From assembly GCA_050084985.1 (NCBI GenBank), contig JBITNC010000001.1, positions 169,570,001-169,634,000 on the forward strand: a stretch of 64,000 nt of DNA. Reading direction: 5' to 3'. Source of the DNA: Nageia nagi (lineage: Eukaryota; Pinophyta). The position numbers and the translations under genes are program-made. Below the pieces are notes generated by a model. The model made no database searches, was not told the DNA's origin, and saw only the letters and a list, made by a program, of their open reading frames with translations. Positions within the stretch are counted from its first letter, which is position 1, and each line of letters starts with the position of its first letter. Shown one piece after another: positions 34,100-46,449 of this stretch.

Positions 34100-36071
34100 T
34101 GTTGATTGTTATAGTGTAACCTCAAAGGGTTTGGTCTAGTTGAGTTCTCCACTACCTGTAATGATAGATTCCTTGAGAGAGCAGAAGGTGGTGGGGATGT
34201 GCTCATGCTGATCATTTTCTCAATCTCTAGGTTATAGGCTAGCTCCTATCTATTGTGAAGGTTAAAAGTAACAGGAAAGAGATAAAAAGGCAAAGAGTAA
34301 TAGGAAAGAGATGAACACATTAAACTAAAAATAAATAAGAACTATGTAGCCCAGACATTATGACATGAACAACAATCCATAACCAAGATTAAGAATAGAG
34401 AACTATCTTACCCTTGGGGTCTCACAATCACAATACATAGACACAACTTAAGACAACATTTCCTACATAACAATCACAAAACATAACCAATAGCCACTTG
34501 TTGCAAAGGGAAAAGAATTACCAATTTGCATTATCATATACGAAAAGCATCTTATAGACTTGGGCAAATTTGCTAGAATACCTTACCATTTGGACTTATA
34601 ACAGTCCACTATTTATACATTTGCATGCCCTCTTGAGTGGTTGTCTATCATTAATGTACATAAATACTCCTCTTGATTGAAAATAATAAGGAAAACTTTT
34701 TATAATTAATATCACAATTATGTTAAATTACATAGTAAATAACTACCAATAGCACCATAGTCTAGGGATTCAAAATTTTTGAGCCATTGTACTCATTGAC
34801 CTACAATCTTCCTAATTTATTGTTGATTGCTTTCTCTTAGCTTTGTAGTTGATTGAAGATGCACTTATTTGCAACTTGATTGGTATGATCCAATACTGTG
34901 CTTTATTGATAACTATCTACTTCTCTGCAACCATTAATGATCACCACTATATTTCTGGTTGCATGGAATAATGAGCATAATGAATAGTATATTATTTAAG
35001 TCTAAGAAGAAAATACCACTATCATGTAGAAATGATTCATAATCGAAAAATTGAAAGAGCCCCGAGGGTCAAACACTTATGATTAAGTGGACTTGGGTGT
35101 TACTTCTTACCCATTATTCTTCTATCAATTTGGTGGGTTTTATTTCTCCTTATTAGCCTCTAATGATGATTAGGTTTCTCTCAGCAATCATGGGTTTTAG
35201 GCAAGAGGTGTGACATCATCGTTGGAAATCAACAAGTTTTATTTGATTGCCTTCATGTAGTATCTTCTATTGAATATAATAGTGCCTACTAGTGTGGTAC
35301 TTCCTGCCATTCATTATTCTTAGACCCATTGATTTTAGCTAAAAGTTCTAACATCATCGCTCATAATCGATGGGTTCCATTTGATATTTTATAAAATATC
35401 TCCCGCTAAATAAAATAGTACCCATTATTGCTCATGTTTCAACCTACTAATTTCACATAAAAATGGTGACATCATTAATAAAATTTGATGGCCTCTAATT
35501 GATCAACTTGCAACTTTCCCTACAAATTCTCATTATTGGGTTAATACCTCCTGAAGAATGGTAGGCTCTATGATATCACCCGCTAGAGATCTAGACATGA
35601 CCTGAACTTATATCTACAACAACTCCTAGAATTATATTTATAATAACTCTCAAACTTATATTTACAATAATTCCTAGAATTATATTTACAATAACTCCTG
35701 GACTTTACTTAGACACTTACTTCCCTTACATATTACAATACTACCTAGAAATGGTCCATTGTTCTCAGTCATGGCTTAGACAAAAATTTCATAAATTATG
35801 ACTCTTTTTATACACATAGTTCTTAGAAATACAATTAGGTGGACCAAGGTTTATTTTTGGGAGTTACTACAATACTCACTTGGTAGCGAGTAGACTATTT
35901 GAAACAAAATAAGATTAACCCACACATATAAACAATGTTTGGATACTGACAACACTCAAAACTCTTTATACTTAACATAATCTTGACCAAAAGCTAAATA
36001 CATGTGAAAGGGAAAGATAAGGAATGCTATAATATTATCCCATACTCAAAGTGTAATTTTGAAAGAATACA
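34100..36071 (-). repeat. element D 3' LTR
   Basis: 1972 bp. On the plus strand it runs from TGTTGATTGTTATAGTG to GAAAGAATACA. It aligns with 46450-48462, which has about 40 extra bases near its right end (around 48368-48408). Confidence 0.9.
35605..35705. repeat. short tandem repeat inside the D LTR
   Basis: Four units of about 24-25 bp, ACTTATATTTACAATAACTC-like. The equivalent array in the other LTR is at about 47953-48055. Confidence 0.85.
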
Positions 36072-36808
36072 ATCTTCTGGTAGCTCTTGGGGTCTCCACC
36101 TACTAGAGAATAGAACCCTATACTTGATGCTCCTAGTTGTTTGTTCAGATGAAGCCTTTGCAGAAGTCTCTGGTAGTGGAACTAGCTCCACAGGGAGTAA
36201 AGATTTAATCTTATTATTTAACACTTTCAAGTCCTAATAATCAACTTGTGATAAAATAGGGAAAGCTTGTATATTTACAATGTTTGCTCTAAACCCTATT
36301 AGTACATTCTTCAACCTCCCAGCATGTAAAAATCTTGCAATTACCTCCTGAGTGAGGTTATTTATTTGCTATAAGTTTTAGATCTACTTCTTAGAAAATG
36401 ATTGTTCCAAAAATTGAATGGTACTAGCCACCCATATTATAGCACTACCCTGTACATCTTGCTCCTCCCATAATTTTGAAGCTTTTAATTCAATTAAAGA
36501 ATGAAAAATTTATTGATGAAGCTAAGCTCTGTGTTGAGCTAGTGTTTATAGATTTCTATGTTGAACACCAAATTTTGGAGTTAACCTATATCCCAAGCTC
36601 TTCTCAAAATTATTTTCCTAGTCTTGGGAGTAATTGTAGCTATATCCCTTTTTGTAAGGGCTCTTAGCCAGCTTTGCATTCATTTGAGTATCGATCTTGG
36701 TTTATCAAGAGTTATCTTATAGAGAGCAATTTGAGTATTATACTACTAAATAGCTTATTCAGTATGAGTATTATACTATTGTAACTATGATAAACTTATC
36801 ATATTTTT

Positions 36809-39400
36809 TCAAATTTGTTCCACCAAGGATTTTTTGAATCCTTTTATGATTAGCAACAACTTTGTATTATCATATGTAGGCATTTTATTAGCTGGTATTA
36901 TCTTTTGTAATTTTGCTTCAACTTGTTTGGTCTTTTGGCCATCTATGAATGCATCTTGAGCTTTGAGATATTGTATTAATTTATTTGCACTATCTAACAC
37001 AACTTTCTTTTCTCCCAAGCTCTTTTCAAACTTTGATTCTTGCTTGTCAAGTTTTCCAAGCAATTCTTTATTATGATTCTACAACCCTACAACTATTTTA
37101 TCTTTAAGGGAGCAATCCTTTCTATACTAATCTATTTCTTATTTAACTTATACCAACCATAATTGAAGTATTTACAAGAAATTTGCATTGGTATATTACC
37201 AAAGCACTCTGCATATTTACATTTATGATAGCCATGGGAGTAGTATTCAGTTGTCCTTATTTGTAGGCATCTGTGCAATTTTAATATCTCCCATCTCTAT
37301 AACCTTGCTCAAAATTCTATACTATTGCTTAAGGAGTATAGGGGTTTATTAATAAAAGTTGACCAATCAAGAGGCTCTATAATTTGTGTAAAAAAATGGA
37401 TTTAATCTCCTCTTATGAGGCTATAGGAATCAAAGAATTTGAGGTGTACTTATACTTGAAGTTGATGCCATGATCTACTAAGCGGGTTTTGGCTTCTTCG
37501 AAGGTGTTGAATCAAGAATTTCCATCTCTTCTTCTGATTCCTCCATAACCTTTTTCTCTTTAATAGTCTTTTCCATTGGGTTGAAGTCTTTGTTTTTCCT
37601 AGACTCATTATCATCATCACCATCATCATCACCTGCTCCACCTTCGGGTGTAGCTATTATGGAACTAGTTATTCCAAGAACATCACCCCTGCCATGTTGA
37701 ATCTCCATCTCTTCCTTTTCTAGTACTTCTTTTTGGGTAGCAAAATTTATGTCCTGGGGTTCTTGTGTCTCTTTAGCCTCAAGCATTTTTGATTCCCTTG
37801 TGATAGCCTTGAGCATTTCTTCACTATGTTTCAGATCTAGAGGTGAGGTCTTAAGTGTTCAAGATTGTAAAATGCAAGGCTTCTTTTTTGGTTTCTCTTC
37901 CTTCTTTGAGGTCTATTATTTTTGTGCTAATGCTTGAATTCTCCTTCTTTTATTTAGAGAGGACTCTTGAGAAGCAACAACTAGCTCTAGTTGATCTTGT
38001 TTTATCTTTTTTATCATTTCTTTCAATCCTGATGGTTCTCCAATCTCTATTTATCTTATTTCCCTAGTTGACATTCCTTTGAAATTAGGAAGGAGAGGGT
38101 CTACATAATACTAAGCCTCCCAATATTTATCATAATTAAATTTATCAAATAATAGTTTTTCAACATGATGAATCTTCATGGTATATTCAAATATGAACTT
38201 AGTAAAATAATGAATTTTATTGGGTCCTCAACCCAACTCATATGTCAACTAAGTTAGCACCTCTTGATCCAAGGCAAAATCTTATCGCCTAATCTCCTAA
38301 TTCTTGTATTTTTTAACCTCCTTAAGGATAAAATAGGCCTTATTTAAAGGTCCAAACCCCAATCAAGGGATGCCTCAATTTCCTATTTAGTTTGATTAAC
38401 AAAATAATCCACATGAGGTCTCTACTCTTGGGAAAAAGCTGGGTGCTTTTTGCTTGATCTTATAATTTTTGTTATTTTTCTTGAGGGGTCATACATCCAT
38501 GGGGCTTTTTTCATATCTAATTTAAATTTTTGTATAATAAAATTAGCTATGCTATCTTTACAACCTATTTCTAATAAAGTGAAATCTTTTGTAGTAGCCA
38601 ATATATCTATTATGGGTTTGAAGTTACCCTCGAACCCATACTTAGTCTCTATAGCACACATTTGCCTACCCATATCTATACAATATAATTGGGTGGTTGC
38701 ATATTTAGGTAAGAAAAGGGTTTATTAAAATACCCATACCTTATAATTACACTATGGTCTTTTAGAAAGTACTAATCACCAATCTTATTTCCCCCTTGCA
38801 ACTTCCACATGGTGCTCTGGTATAGTTTGTTGGGAAGTCTCCTTATCATAATCTACACCATTGGTGCATAAAATTTATTCATAAACTCATAATATGACCC
38901 ATGCAATTTGGTCAATACTAGCACCCTCAAATCAATTGGAGTTGGTCCAATGCTTAGAGTAGTAGGCTGAATTTGTAGTCCTACTTCCACCAACTTTTCA
39001 AGAGTTTGATGGACTAATAGCCACCAAAGATATGAAGAATGTTTGAAATTTGATTTTCCAATTTTAAATAGACACCTTCTTATCTCATTTGAGATAAAAG
39101 TAGGGAAGTCATAGCAAACACGTGCCTTTGTAATATTGTATGCCATTCTCATCATGGCTTCATCTACTTCAATTTGGGTCTTCTTTCCCAAGATGATTAT
39201 CAATGATTGCTGCATCCTTCTATCTCGCACTTTCTCAAATAAGGCAATTTCATAACTCAACTAGAGCTTTGTATTTATTCTTTCTTTGTACCTTTCATCT
39301 ATCTAGTTCAACATTTCTTCATCATTCCTATAAAAATTATCCTTTTCTCTTTTCAAATCAATCTATTTCTTTACATAAAATGTCCAATCAGTTGGGATGA
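36809..39400 (-). pseudogene. element D extra ORF(s) downstream of integrase
   Basis: Coding-like fragments on the minus strand at 39260-38853, 38673-38422, 37816-37478 and 37063-36809, separated by stops and shifts. The first contains a charged helical region and FKHSSYLWWLLVHQTLEK. The third is strongly acidic (DDDGDDDNESRK, EESEEEMEI). The fourth is Lys/Glu-rich with coiled-coil character. The plan of globular N-terminus, acidic low-complexity linker and coiled coil matches the extra ORF of the gypsy element at 3781-6392. No known enzyme motif. Confidence 0.6.
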
Positions 39401-40379
39401 CAAATGCTTGAATATTGGACTTAGGGGAGTAGTCTAATATCAATTCTAGTTTTGACTCAAACACTCCTCCTTGTTGTTAATATTTAAAGACCACTATCTC
39501 ATAACCTTGTTGGATATGCCTATGTGCAACTAAATACAAGAGCTCATGGTAAATGAATGATTCATAGGGTACATAATAGGCTAGATGCTAGTCAATCATG
39601 ACATCTTTCTTTGAGTGCATCAATGACTTCCCTTTACCTAAAACCTTAATATTCATATGCTACAAGAGGATCCACTTGGGAGTGGTCCTCCATTTATCAA
39701 TGTAATTTATCACCCCCATTTCGATCTAGTTAACCCCAAGAGTATTCTCATGGTATTCATTTTGGATTACAATCAGGTTATCATCTACTTGCTCAAGTTT
39801 AGCTAGAGTCGATGGTTCAAATGCCATCATGGTGTCTACAATCTTCTTGGAACCTCAAACATTAAGAACCTTGAATCTTTCTTTGAAGTGTTGCTCCTAC
39901 TCTTTCCTCCCTTACTCAATTTGCTATATAAACTCTAAGCTCTGGTTGCTTTAAAATATTGTATGCTCAAAATGACTAAGTGTTGAATAGGAGGTAAGGG
40001 GAATTTTTTATTCATTCAAGACTTGTGATAGGCATCTATTAATGATAGTTAATTCTTAGGGATGTTAGAATCCTCACATCATACAAATTGGTGGGCAACA
40101 AGTTGGAAAAAATGAGCTTGGAGTACACCAAATTTAAATCAAGGTAAGGCATGGTGGTTTGAGATATTCGAGAAAATATTACCTTAATGTTGTCTTATCA
40201 GTTGAGAGTTTGGTAGCACATTGATGCTAACCTCATACCACATCAAATTAATGCTCATCATTAATGACTACCTACCATATTGAAGAATGTGTTAGTCTTA
40301 AAGGATATATAAATAATTTTTTTAACTATATACACTATACATTTTTTCATAGGTGTTTTAAAATCACCCTATCACTCGA

Positions 40380-41620
40380 TAATGCTTCAAATAGATCCTA
40401 TTAACCAGGATAGGCAGTTCATAGGACCTGTTTGAATGCATTATTTTCCATAGCTTGAATGATGATGTAGGGTTGCTCCACAAGGAGTCAAACTTTTGAT
40501 GCCTCTCAAAATTTGCTCTTTCTTCATCCCATTTGAGGACAATGTCTCCTATTTCAAACTTTACTTGAGAAGACTTCTTTTTGTCAAACCATTTTTTAAC
40601 TATCTACTAGAGATGTTGGAATGACTCATATGCTTTGTGGTCTTCCTCTAGTGTGAGGAGCTTATTAAACCTTATTTGTAGTGGTTTAAATTCATATTCT
40701 TCTAGTTCTTGTAGAATTTATAATGCGGGTAACTCAATATGTATTGGCAATACAGGTCTTTTACCATACACTAATGCATATGGGGACATCTTGATTGCTA
40801 ATTTAATACTGATCTTATCTTCCTATAATGCATATTCTAATTATGTATGCCATTTTCTAGGATTCCCTTTAATTATTTTTTTGATGATTTGGGTTAGGTT
40901 CTCTTTGGTTGACTTGGTTAACCCATTACCCTACGAATAGTAATTTGAAGAGAATAGTAGTAGATCTAGTACTCAATAACAAAGTCATATAAATTAGCTC
41001 TAATGAATACAAAACCACTATATGAGATAATAGTTTTATGGGATTCCAAAGTGAGTGATTATTCTTTTGATCATTTCTATCATGCCTCTTGATCTGCATT
41101 TTTGCATGGCATAGCTTCTGACCATTTAGTAAAATAATCTATTATAGTCAAGATAAACTTATGGTCAACTAAGGAATTAGGATTTATAACACCAATGAAG
41201 TCCAAATCCCATTATTGAAAAGGATCCTCAACCACCACAAGTTTGAGAGGCATAGTTGCTTGCCTCATTTTACCCATAAATCTATTGCACTTGTCATATT
41301 ATCAAGAAATCTTGAATGAATCTTGAAATATGGTAGGTCAATAGTACCTGACTTGTAATATTTTTGCTATAGTAGTTAGTCCACTATAATGGCCTCCAAA
41401 AAATCCATAGTGAAATTCATGCAATATTTTTTAGGCTTCATCATGAGTTACACATCTTAATAGGGTCTGATTAAAGTTTTTTTGATATAGATGGTCATCT
41501 ATCATCATAAACTTTAAATCTTGAATCATGAATCTCCTTCTTTGAAATCTATTTAGAGATTTAGGATATTTACCAATTTGAAATAAAACATATTTTAATC
41601 TAATCACTTTCTTCATTAAG
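40380..41620 (-). pseudogene. element D integrase
   Basis: Minus strand. A zinc-binding region is recognisable near 41450-41380 (CVTHDEAKKILHEFHYG, then GGHYS). The core (about 41300-40800) is badly shifted. The C-terminal region near 40590-40480 reads KFEIGDIVLKWDEERAN then HQKFDSLWSNP, close to the QVGDLVLKWD...KHGKFDNLW signature of Tat-type integrases. Many stops. Confidence 0.75.
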
Positions 41621-41749
41621 GTGTTGTTTATCCTTTATGATAGCAATCATGTGAGAAGCTTTTGCTATATTTGCATATAGAGTCCAACATCTGATAAGTA
41701 TAGTTGGTTTAATTTCTATATCATACTCCATTATTTTAGTAATCCAACC

Positions 41750-42980
41750 AGCCTTTCCTTCACCCAAGTCTCCTTATATAACATAATTTCTTACATCTAG
41801 ATGAATAGTAAATATAAGGATCTTGTTGTGGAACACATAATGATTAAATTTCTTAAGTCTTTTCATTATGGAAAACACTTGCTTTTCAATAAATGAATAT
41901 CTTTTCTAATTTTGATGCAGTGTTTGACTATGAAAGGCAATCAAATGTTCTTCTTTCTTATAATCTTTTTGTGCTAGAATTGTAGTGATGCTTTTCTCTA
42001 TTCCATATGCATACATGATGAAATCTTTTGACATATTAGGATTTTTTAGAATGAGAGCTTCTATTATAACCTTTTGGATCTCTTGAAAGGCTAGCTTTGC
42101 TTCATATAACTAAGAAAATACAACATATTTCTTTAACATTATAGTAATTAGGTATATAATTTTTGAAAAATCATTGACGAATTTTCTGATAAAATTGATT
42201 TGACCAAGGAATGATTGCAAGGATTTCTTGTTGGAAGGGAATGACAATGCTTTAATAGCTTTCACTCTATCAAAATTAATTACTAATCCCTTCTTTGATA
42301 CAACATGCTCAAGTAATTTTACTTGATTAACCATAAAAATAGAATTTTTAGGGTTGATTGAAATCCCAAACTATACACATTTTTCAAATACTTGTCTAAG
42401 GTGTTGCAAATGATCTTCTCTACTCTTAGAAAATACCATGATATCATCCACATAGACTAATAAAATATTATTTATCAATTCTCCAATGCATGATCCATGG
42501 CTCTTTAAAAAGTATCTCTAGCATTAGAAATACCAAAGGGCATTGTTTGAAAAGCAAATATTCTCCATTTGGTTGTGAATGCAATTTTGTACTGATCCTA
42601 ATCTTTTACCCAGATCTAGTTGAATCCTAAGTAGCCATCAATCATTGAAAAATAGCAATTTTTGGCTATTGTATGTAAGATCTTTTCCATTGGTGAGAGA
42701 GGATAATTATTTTTAAGAGACACTTGATTCATATTTTTGAAATCAACACATAATCTGATCTCCCCACTTTTCTTTCTAACTAGAACTAGATTTGCAACCC
42801 AAGAAGAATGCTTTATATGATAGATTATTTTTAAGTTAAGTAATTTGATCAATTCTTACTTCATGACTTGTTCTATTTTTAGGTTGACTGGCCTTTATTT
42901 TTGCTTGTATGGTTTAACATCTAGTTTGAGCTGAATGGTGTGTTGTATGACACTTTTGTCATATGTTTTCAGGTCATCAT
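41750..42980 (-). pseudogene. element D reverse transcriptase and gypsy RNase H
   Basis: Minus strand. RT text VANLVLVRKKSGEIRLCVDF near 42790, a preserved catalytic YVDD at 42454-42443 followed by IMVFSKSREDHLQHL, and LEHVVSKKGLVINFDRVKAI near 42280. The connection and gypsy-type RNase H follow, with FHSQTLHQN and an NHYVFHNK stretch down to about 41800. At least five stops. Confidence 0.85.
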
Positions 42981-42984
42981 AAGT

Positions 42985-43962
42985 CTAGGCAATTGCTTTT
43001 GATAATTCATTATAAATTTGAGACATGTTACTCTTTTCTTCATCAAAATATTTTGATCTAACCTTTATATACTTCTTGGGTTCTATTTTTAGCTCAATAT
43101 GAATCTCCTTTTGAATGGCCAAAGATTTGGCTTTTTGAACATCTTTTGAATCAAACAATCTTTCAAAAGAGAGTAAACCTTTTAGTATGACATTATTTCT
43201 AAGTTGAATAACATCTAATTGTTGGAAGTAGTCAGGTAATTCTTGGATACCAAAAGTGTGAGCTATTATTTCATCCAATAGGAAATTCATAATATGCTCA
43301 TCAAAACCAAACACTTGCCAAAAATTTATAGCATCAATTATTGATGGTCTACATTGAACTTTGACTCCAAATATTCCTCTTTTATAATGAATAGGGTTAT
43401 AATGGGCCCCTTTTCTAACAAGTACATCAGCTATTTGGTTGTACCTCATAGGAATAGATATAAAATTGATAGCCAAGAATGACTCCAATAAATTCCAAAC
43501 TCTATTCCTATAGGTCTTCATATAGTGATTTTTTGCACGAATTTGGTTTTTAACTTGCTTTATGACCAATTTTGAATCGCCATAGATAATTAAGCATCTA
43601 ATTCCTATACTGATTACTTCAGATAACCCCAAATAAAGGGATTCATATTTAAAAAAATTATTCATACAAATCCATGTGAATTTGAATGAGAATCTTTTCA
43701 TGTATTCTTCTATAGATTTGAATACAACTCTAGCTCCCCATCCATGCATACATCTAGCTCCATCAAAGTACATTATCCATATCTCATGCTCTTTTTCAAC
43801 TATGATAGAAATTGGTTGTACATTCTCATATAAATAATAATTACCCATGCCAACATTTGTCACTTGATAGTTTAAGTCATTTTCTAAAAGAATTTCAATT
43901 GTAAGGAGTGTTTCTCTAAGTGTGTCCCTCTCTAATACTTCTACAAGTTCAAGGCCATTCAT
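42985..43962 (-). CDS. element D plant/archaeal-type RNase H (RVT_3-like) upstream of RT
   Basis: An open 325-codon frame. Residues about 60-195 are a second RNase H domain, distinct from the one after RT: WIMYFDGARCMHGWGARVVF (Asp), NNFFKYESLYLGLSEV (Glu), LIIYGDSKLVIKQVKNQ (Asp) and NQIADVLVRKG (Asp). All four metal-binding carboxylates are there. Residues 196-325 are a linker with no motif I recognise, leading to RT. Such domains resemble plant RVT_3 RNase H proteins and occur in Tat elements, where they could replace or assist the retroviral-type RNase H in removing RNA primers. Unlike its neighbours this frame has no internal stop, which may be chance or recent constraint. Confidence 0.85.
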   Translation of the reverse strand: MNGLELVEVLERDTLRETLLTIEILLENDLNYQVTNVGMGNYYLYENVQPISIIVEKEHEIWIMYFDGARCMHGWGARVVFKSIEEYMKRFSFKFTWICMNNFFKYESLYLGLSEVISIGIRCLIIYGDSKLVIKQVKNQIRAKNHYMKTYRNRVWNLLESFLAINFISIPMRYNQIADVLVRKGAHYNPIHYKRGIFGVKVQCRPSIIDAINFWQVFGFDEHIMNFLLDEIIAHTFGIQELPDYFQQLDVIQLRNNVILKGLLSFERLFDSKDVQKAKSLAIQKEIHIELKIEPKKYIKVRSKYFDEEKSNMSQIYNELSKAIA

Positions 43963-43968
43963 ACAGTT

Positions 43969-44496
43969 CTATTCTATGATCTTCTTAAGATGAACACTAT
44001 TGGCGCCCTCATTTAGAATTTTTACTTCTTTATTTTGGAAGGGAAGTAAAAGATGAGCGTAATCTAAAGCTAAGTACCCTCCCAATTTGGTAGTAAATAA
44101 TCTAGACAAGAATATTCCAAATAAAGGTGGAAGATCAACCATAATTATATCTTGAATAACATAAATATTAGGTAATCCATTCAAAGTTATTGGAACTCCT
44201 TTAACACTACCAACAAAATCTATAGAGGAAGAAGCTAATTGTATGACACCATCAATACATCTTGTAATATATAATTTCATTTCATTTGCAACAACATTTG
44301 TAATCATGGTAATGGCAGCTTTGGTATCTATCATATAGTTGTTTACTACCCAACCTTCCAATCTAAAGGAAAGATAGAATGGTGGGGGTCTTCTTATACC
44401 TATGAGATTTGGAGAGACATCATCAGATATTGCAAAGATAACATTACCTTTATTTACCCTTTTCTTACTATTCTTTAGTTTTAAAGCTTCCTGCAA
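43969..44496 (-). pseudogene. element D aspartic protease region
   Basis: 175 open codons. VVNNYMIDTKAAITMITNVV aligns with the D-T-G-A box of retroviral-type proteases, but the Gly is Lys. PPLFGIFLSRLFTTKLGGYL follows, as in Tat protease regions. The frame ends 6 bp before the RNase H frame, so the two were probably one polyprotein. Confidence 0.7.
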
Positions 44497-45606
44497 AAGA
44501 TATAATTAACTTAGTATTCTTAATGCATTAAACATGGTCATTTTAAAAAGAGTTTTCTTTAGTTCTTCTACAATGTTATATGAAGCATATAGGACAAACT
44601 TACTTAATTTAGATAGTTGATGTGTTCTAAATTGTTGAATGGCCTTCTCTTTATGATGATTTGTAATGAAAGGATATCTCAATGGATTAGACCTCTCTTT
44701 CTCTAAGACTTCTTTTGTGGCCACAATAGGGTTTATTTTAGTAGGAATATTAGTACCCAGATTCTGAGAAACATGAATTAGATGTCCTAGGAATTGATTT
44801 TATTGATTATGAGGTTGGACCAAAGGAGCCTTAGCTTTTTTAGGTTCATGCTACATTGGAATAGTTTATTGATTTAACTGAGTAACTTGAGGTTATTATG
44901 GGGCCATTGAAGAAGAAGCTCTAGTTTGAACACTGTTAGCTTATTCTTCAACATATCCTGGAAGTCAAAAATTACCATGGTGAGATCAGCACTAGGATTT
45001 GATGTAGGCTCCACCATCTAATCTGAATGCAAGCCCAAATACTGGTGTGGATAAATTGCACATGAGTCTGGAAAATGAGGAGCTGAACATGGAAGATACA
45101 ATTCTATAATTCCCAAAGTATCACTCTCTACAAAACTTGCCATAACAAAATTATCAATTGCTTTTAGAAAACTTGGTTAGTTCTAGATTGGAATCTAGGC
45201 TGATATTGTAGTTGACACCTTGATTCTATCTTTCTTATAAAGTGAGCTTATTGGTAAGGTTCCTAATAGTTACCTCTAATTTCTTTATTCTTTCCTCCTC
45301 TTGAGATTTAGAATCAACACTTGTACTAGTAAATGGAGGTGTAGTTAGTGTTGGTATTTGATTCTAAATAATGGGTTTAGGAGGAGGTGGTAAGGCTAAT
45401 ATTGGAAGATGACCAATTAGTAGAGCTTATTTAAGATGTAAATTGGAAAATAATAGCATAATGATCCTGGTTTACATCTTTCCAGAGGATAACAAAGTAT
45501 TTTTAAAGGTTTTAGCAATTTGGTAAACATTTAGGAAAGTATCTCTTGACATAACAATAAGCATATTAAGATTTGAGAGAAAGGATCTCCTATAGTACAC
45601 CAAATC

Positions 45607-46374
45607 TTATGCATTCATTGGTCTTATTCTTACCAAAATAGATTTCCATGTTTTCTCAAATTTGGTATTAAAATTATCAATGGACTCATGAGGGTGCCTT
45701 TTGATACATGCTATAAGACTCAGGAAGGTGTTGTTATCACAATATATAGCAAATCTTTTAATTAAAGCTTGACACAACTCTGCCCATGTATTTATAGATT
45801 GAGGGGTAAGAATTCTAAACCATTCAAAAGCTTTGCCTTCAAAAGAGTGTGATAATAACCTAGTCATCACCATTTCATTAGTGATATCAAATCTTAAAGC
45901 CAATAAAGATACATCTTGATAATGTTCATATGGTCTTTTATCAAATCCATCATATTTGGAAAAAACTTTGAAAGCTACTTGAGGAATAACTAGTGATTTA
46001 GTAGCAACTACCAAAGGATGGCCATTATTTCAAGTAGAAAACTTAGCAGGTTGAGCCATGCTTGGAGTAGTTAAATTAGGTGAAGGAGTTTTTAGGGTAG
46101 AATCAAATATGGTTGATAATGGAACTACCTTTAAGGGAATTATAGGGGATACAATTCTAAAAATATTTTTCCTATTCCTCTTACAAGGAACTAACAACTC
46201 TTGAAACTGAGGTTGTTTAAAGAAAATTTTGGCACTACTTCTAGTAAGTATGCTTTTTAGAGGTGCTAGGATTTGAAATATTGATTGGTTTGATAGCAAA
46301 GTCATTAATAAGGTGATAAGAACCTTATAATATTTGAATGATCTAATTAATAGCCTACCAAACATAGCTATCAA
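45607..46374 (-). pseudogene. gag: element D gag
   Basis: One minus-strand frame with a single stop near 46015-46029. Residues in the second half (YDGFDKRPYEHYQDVSLLAL, then GKAFEWFRILTPQSINTWAE and KRFAIYCDNNTFLSLIACIK) match the Retrotrans_gag family (capsid). No zinc knuckle is clear downstream. Gag C-terminal sequence to about 44500 is badly decayed; an open piece at 44724-44506 has unknown role. Confidence 0.8.
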
Positions 46375-46449
46375 GCCTATCTAGGCCCACTAAATATGGA
46401 ATTTAGTTCATGTTCCATCAGAAGTGCCAAAAATGGAACTTTTTCTATT

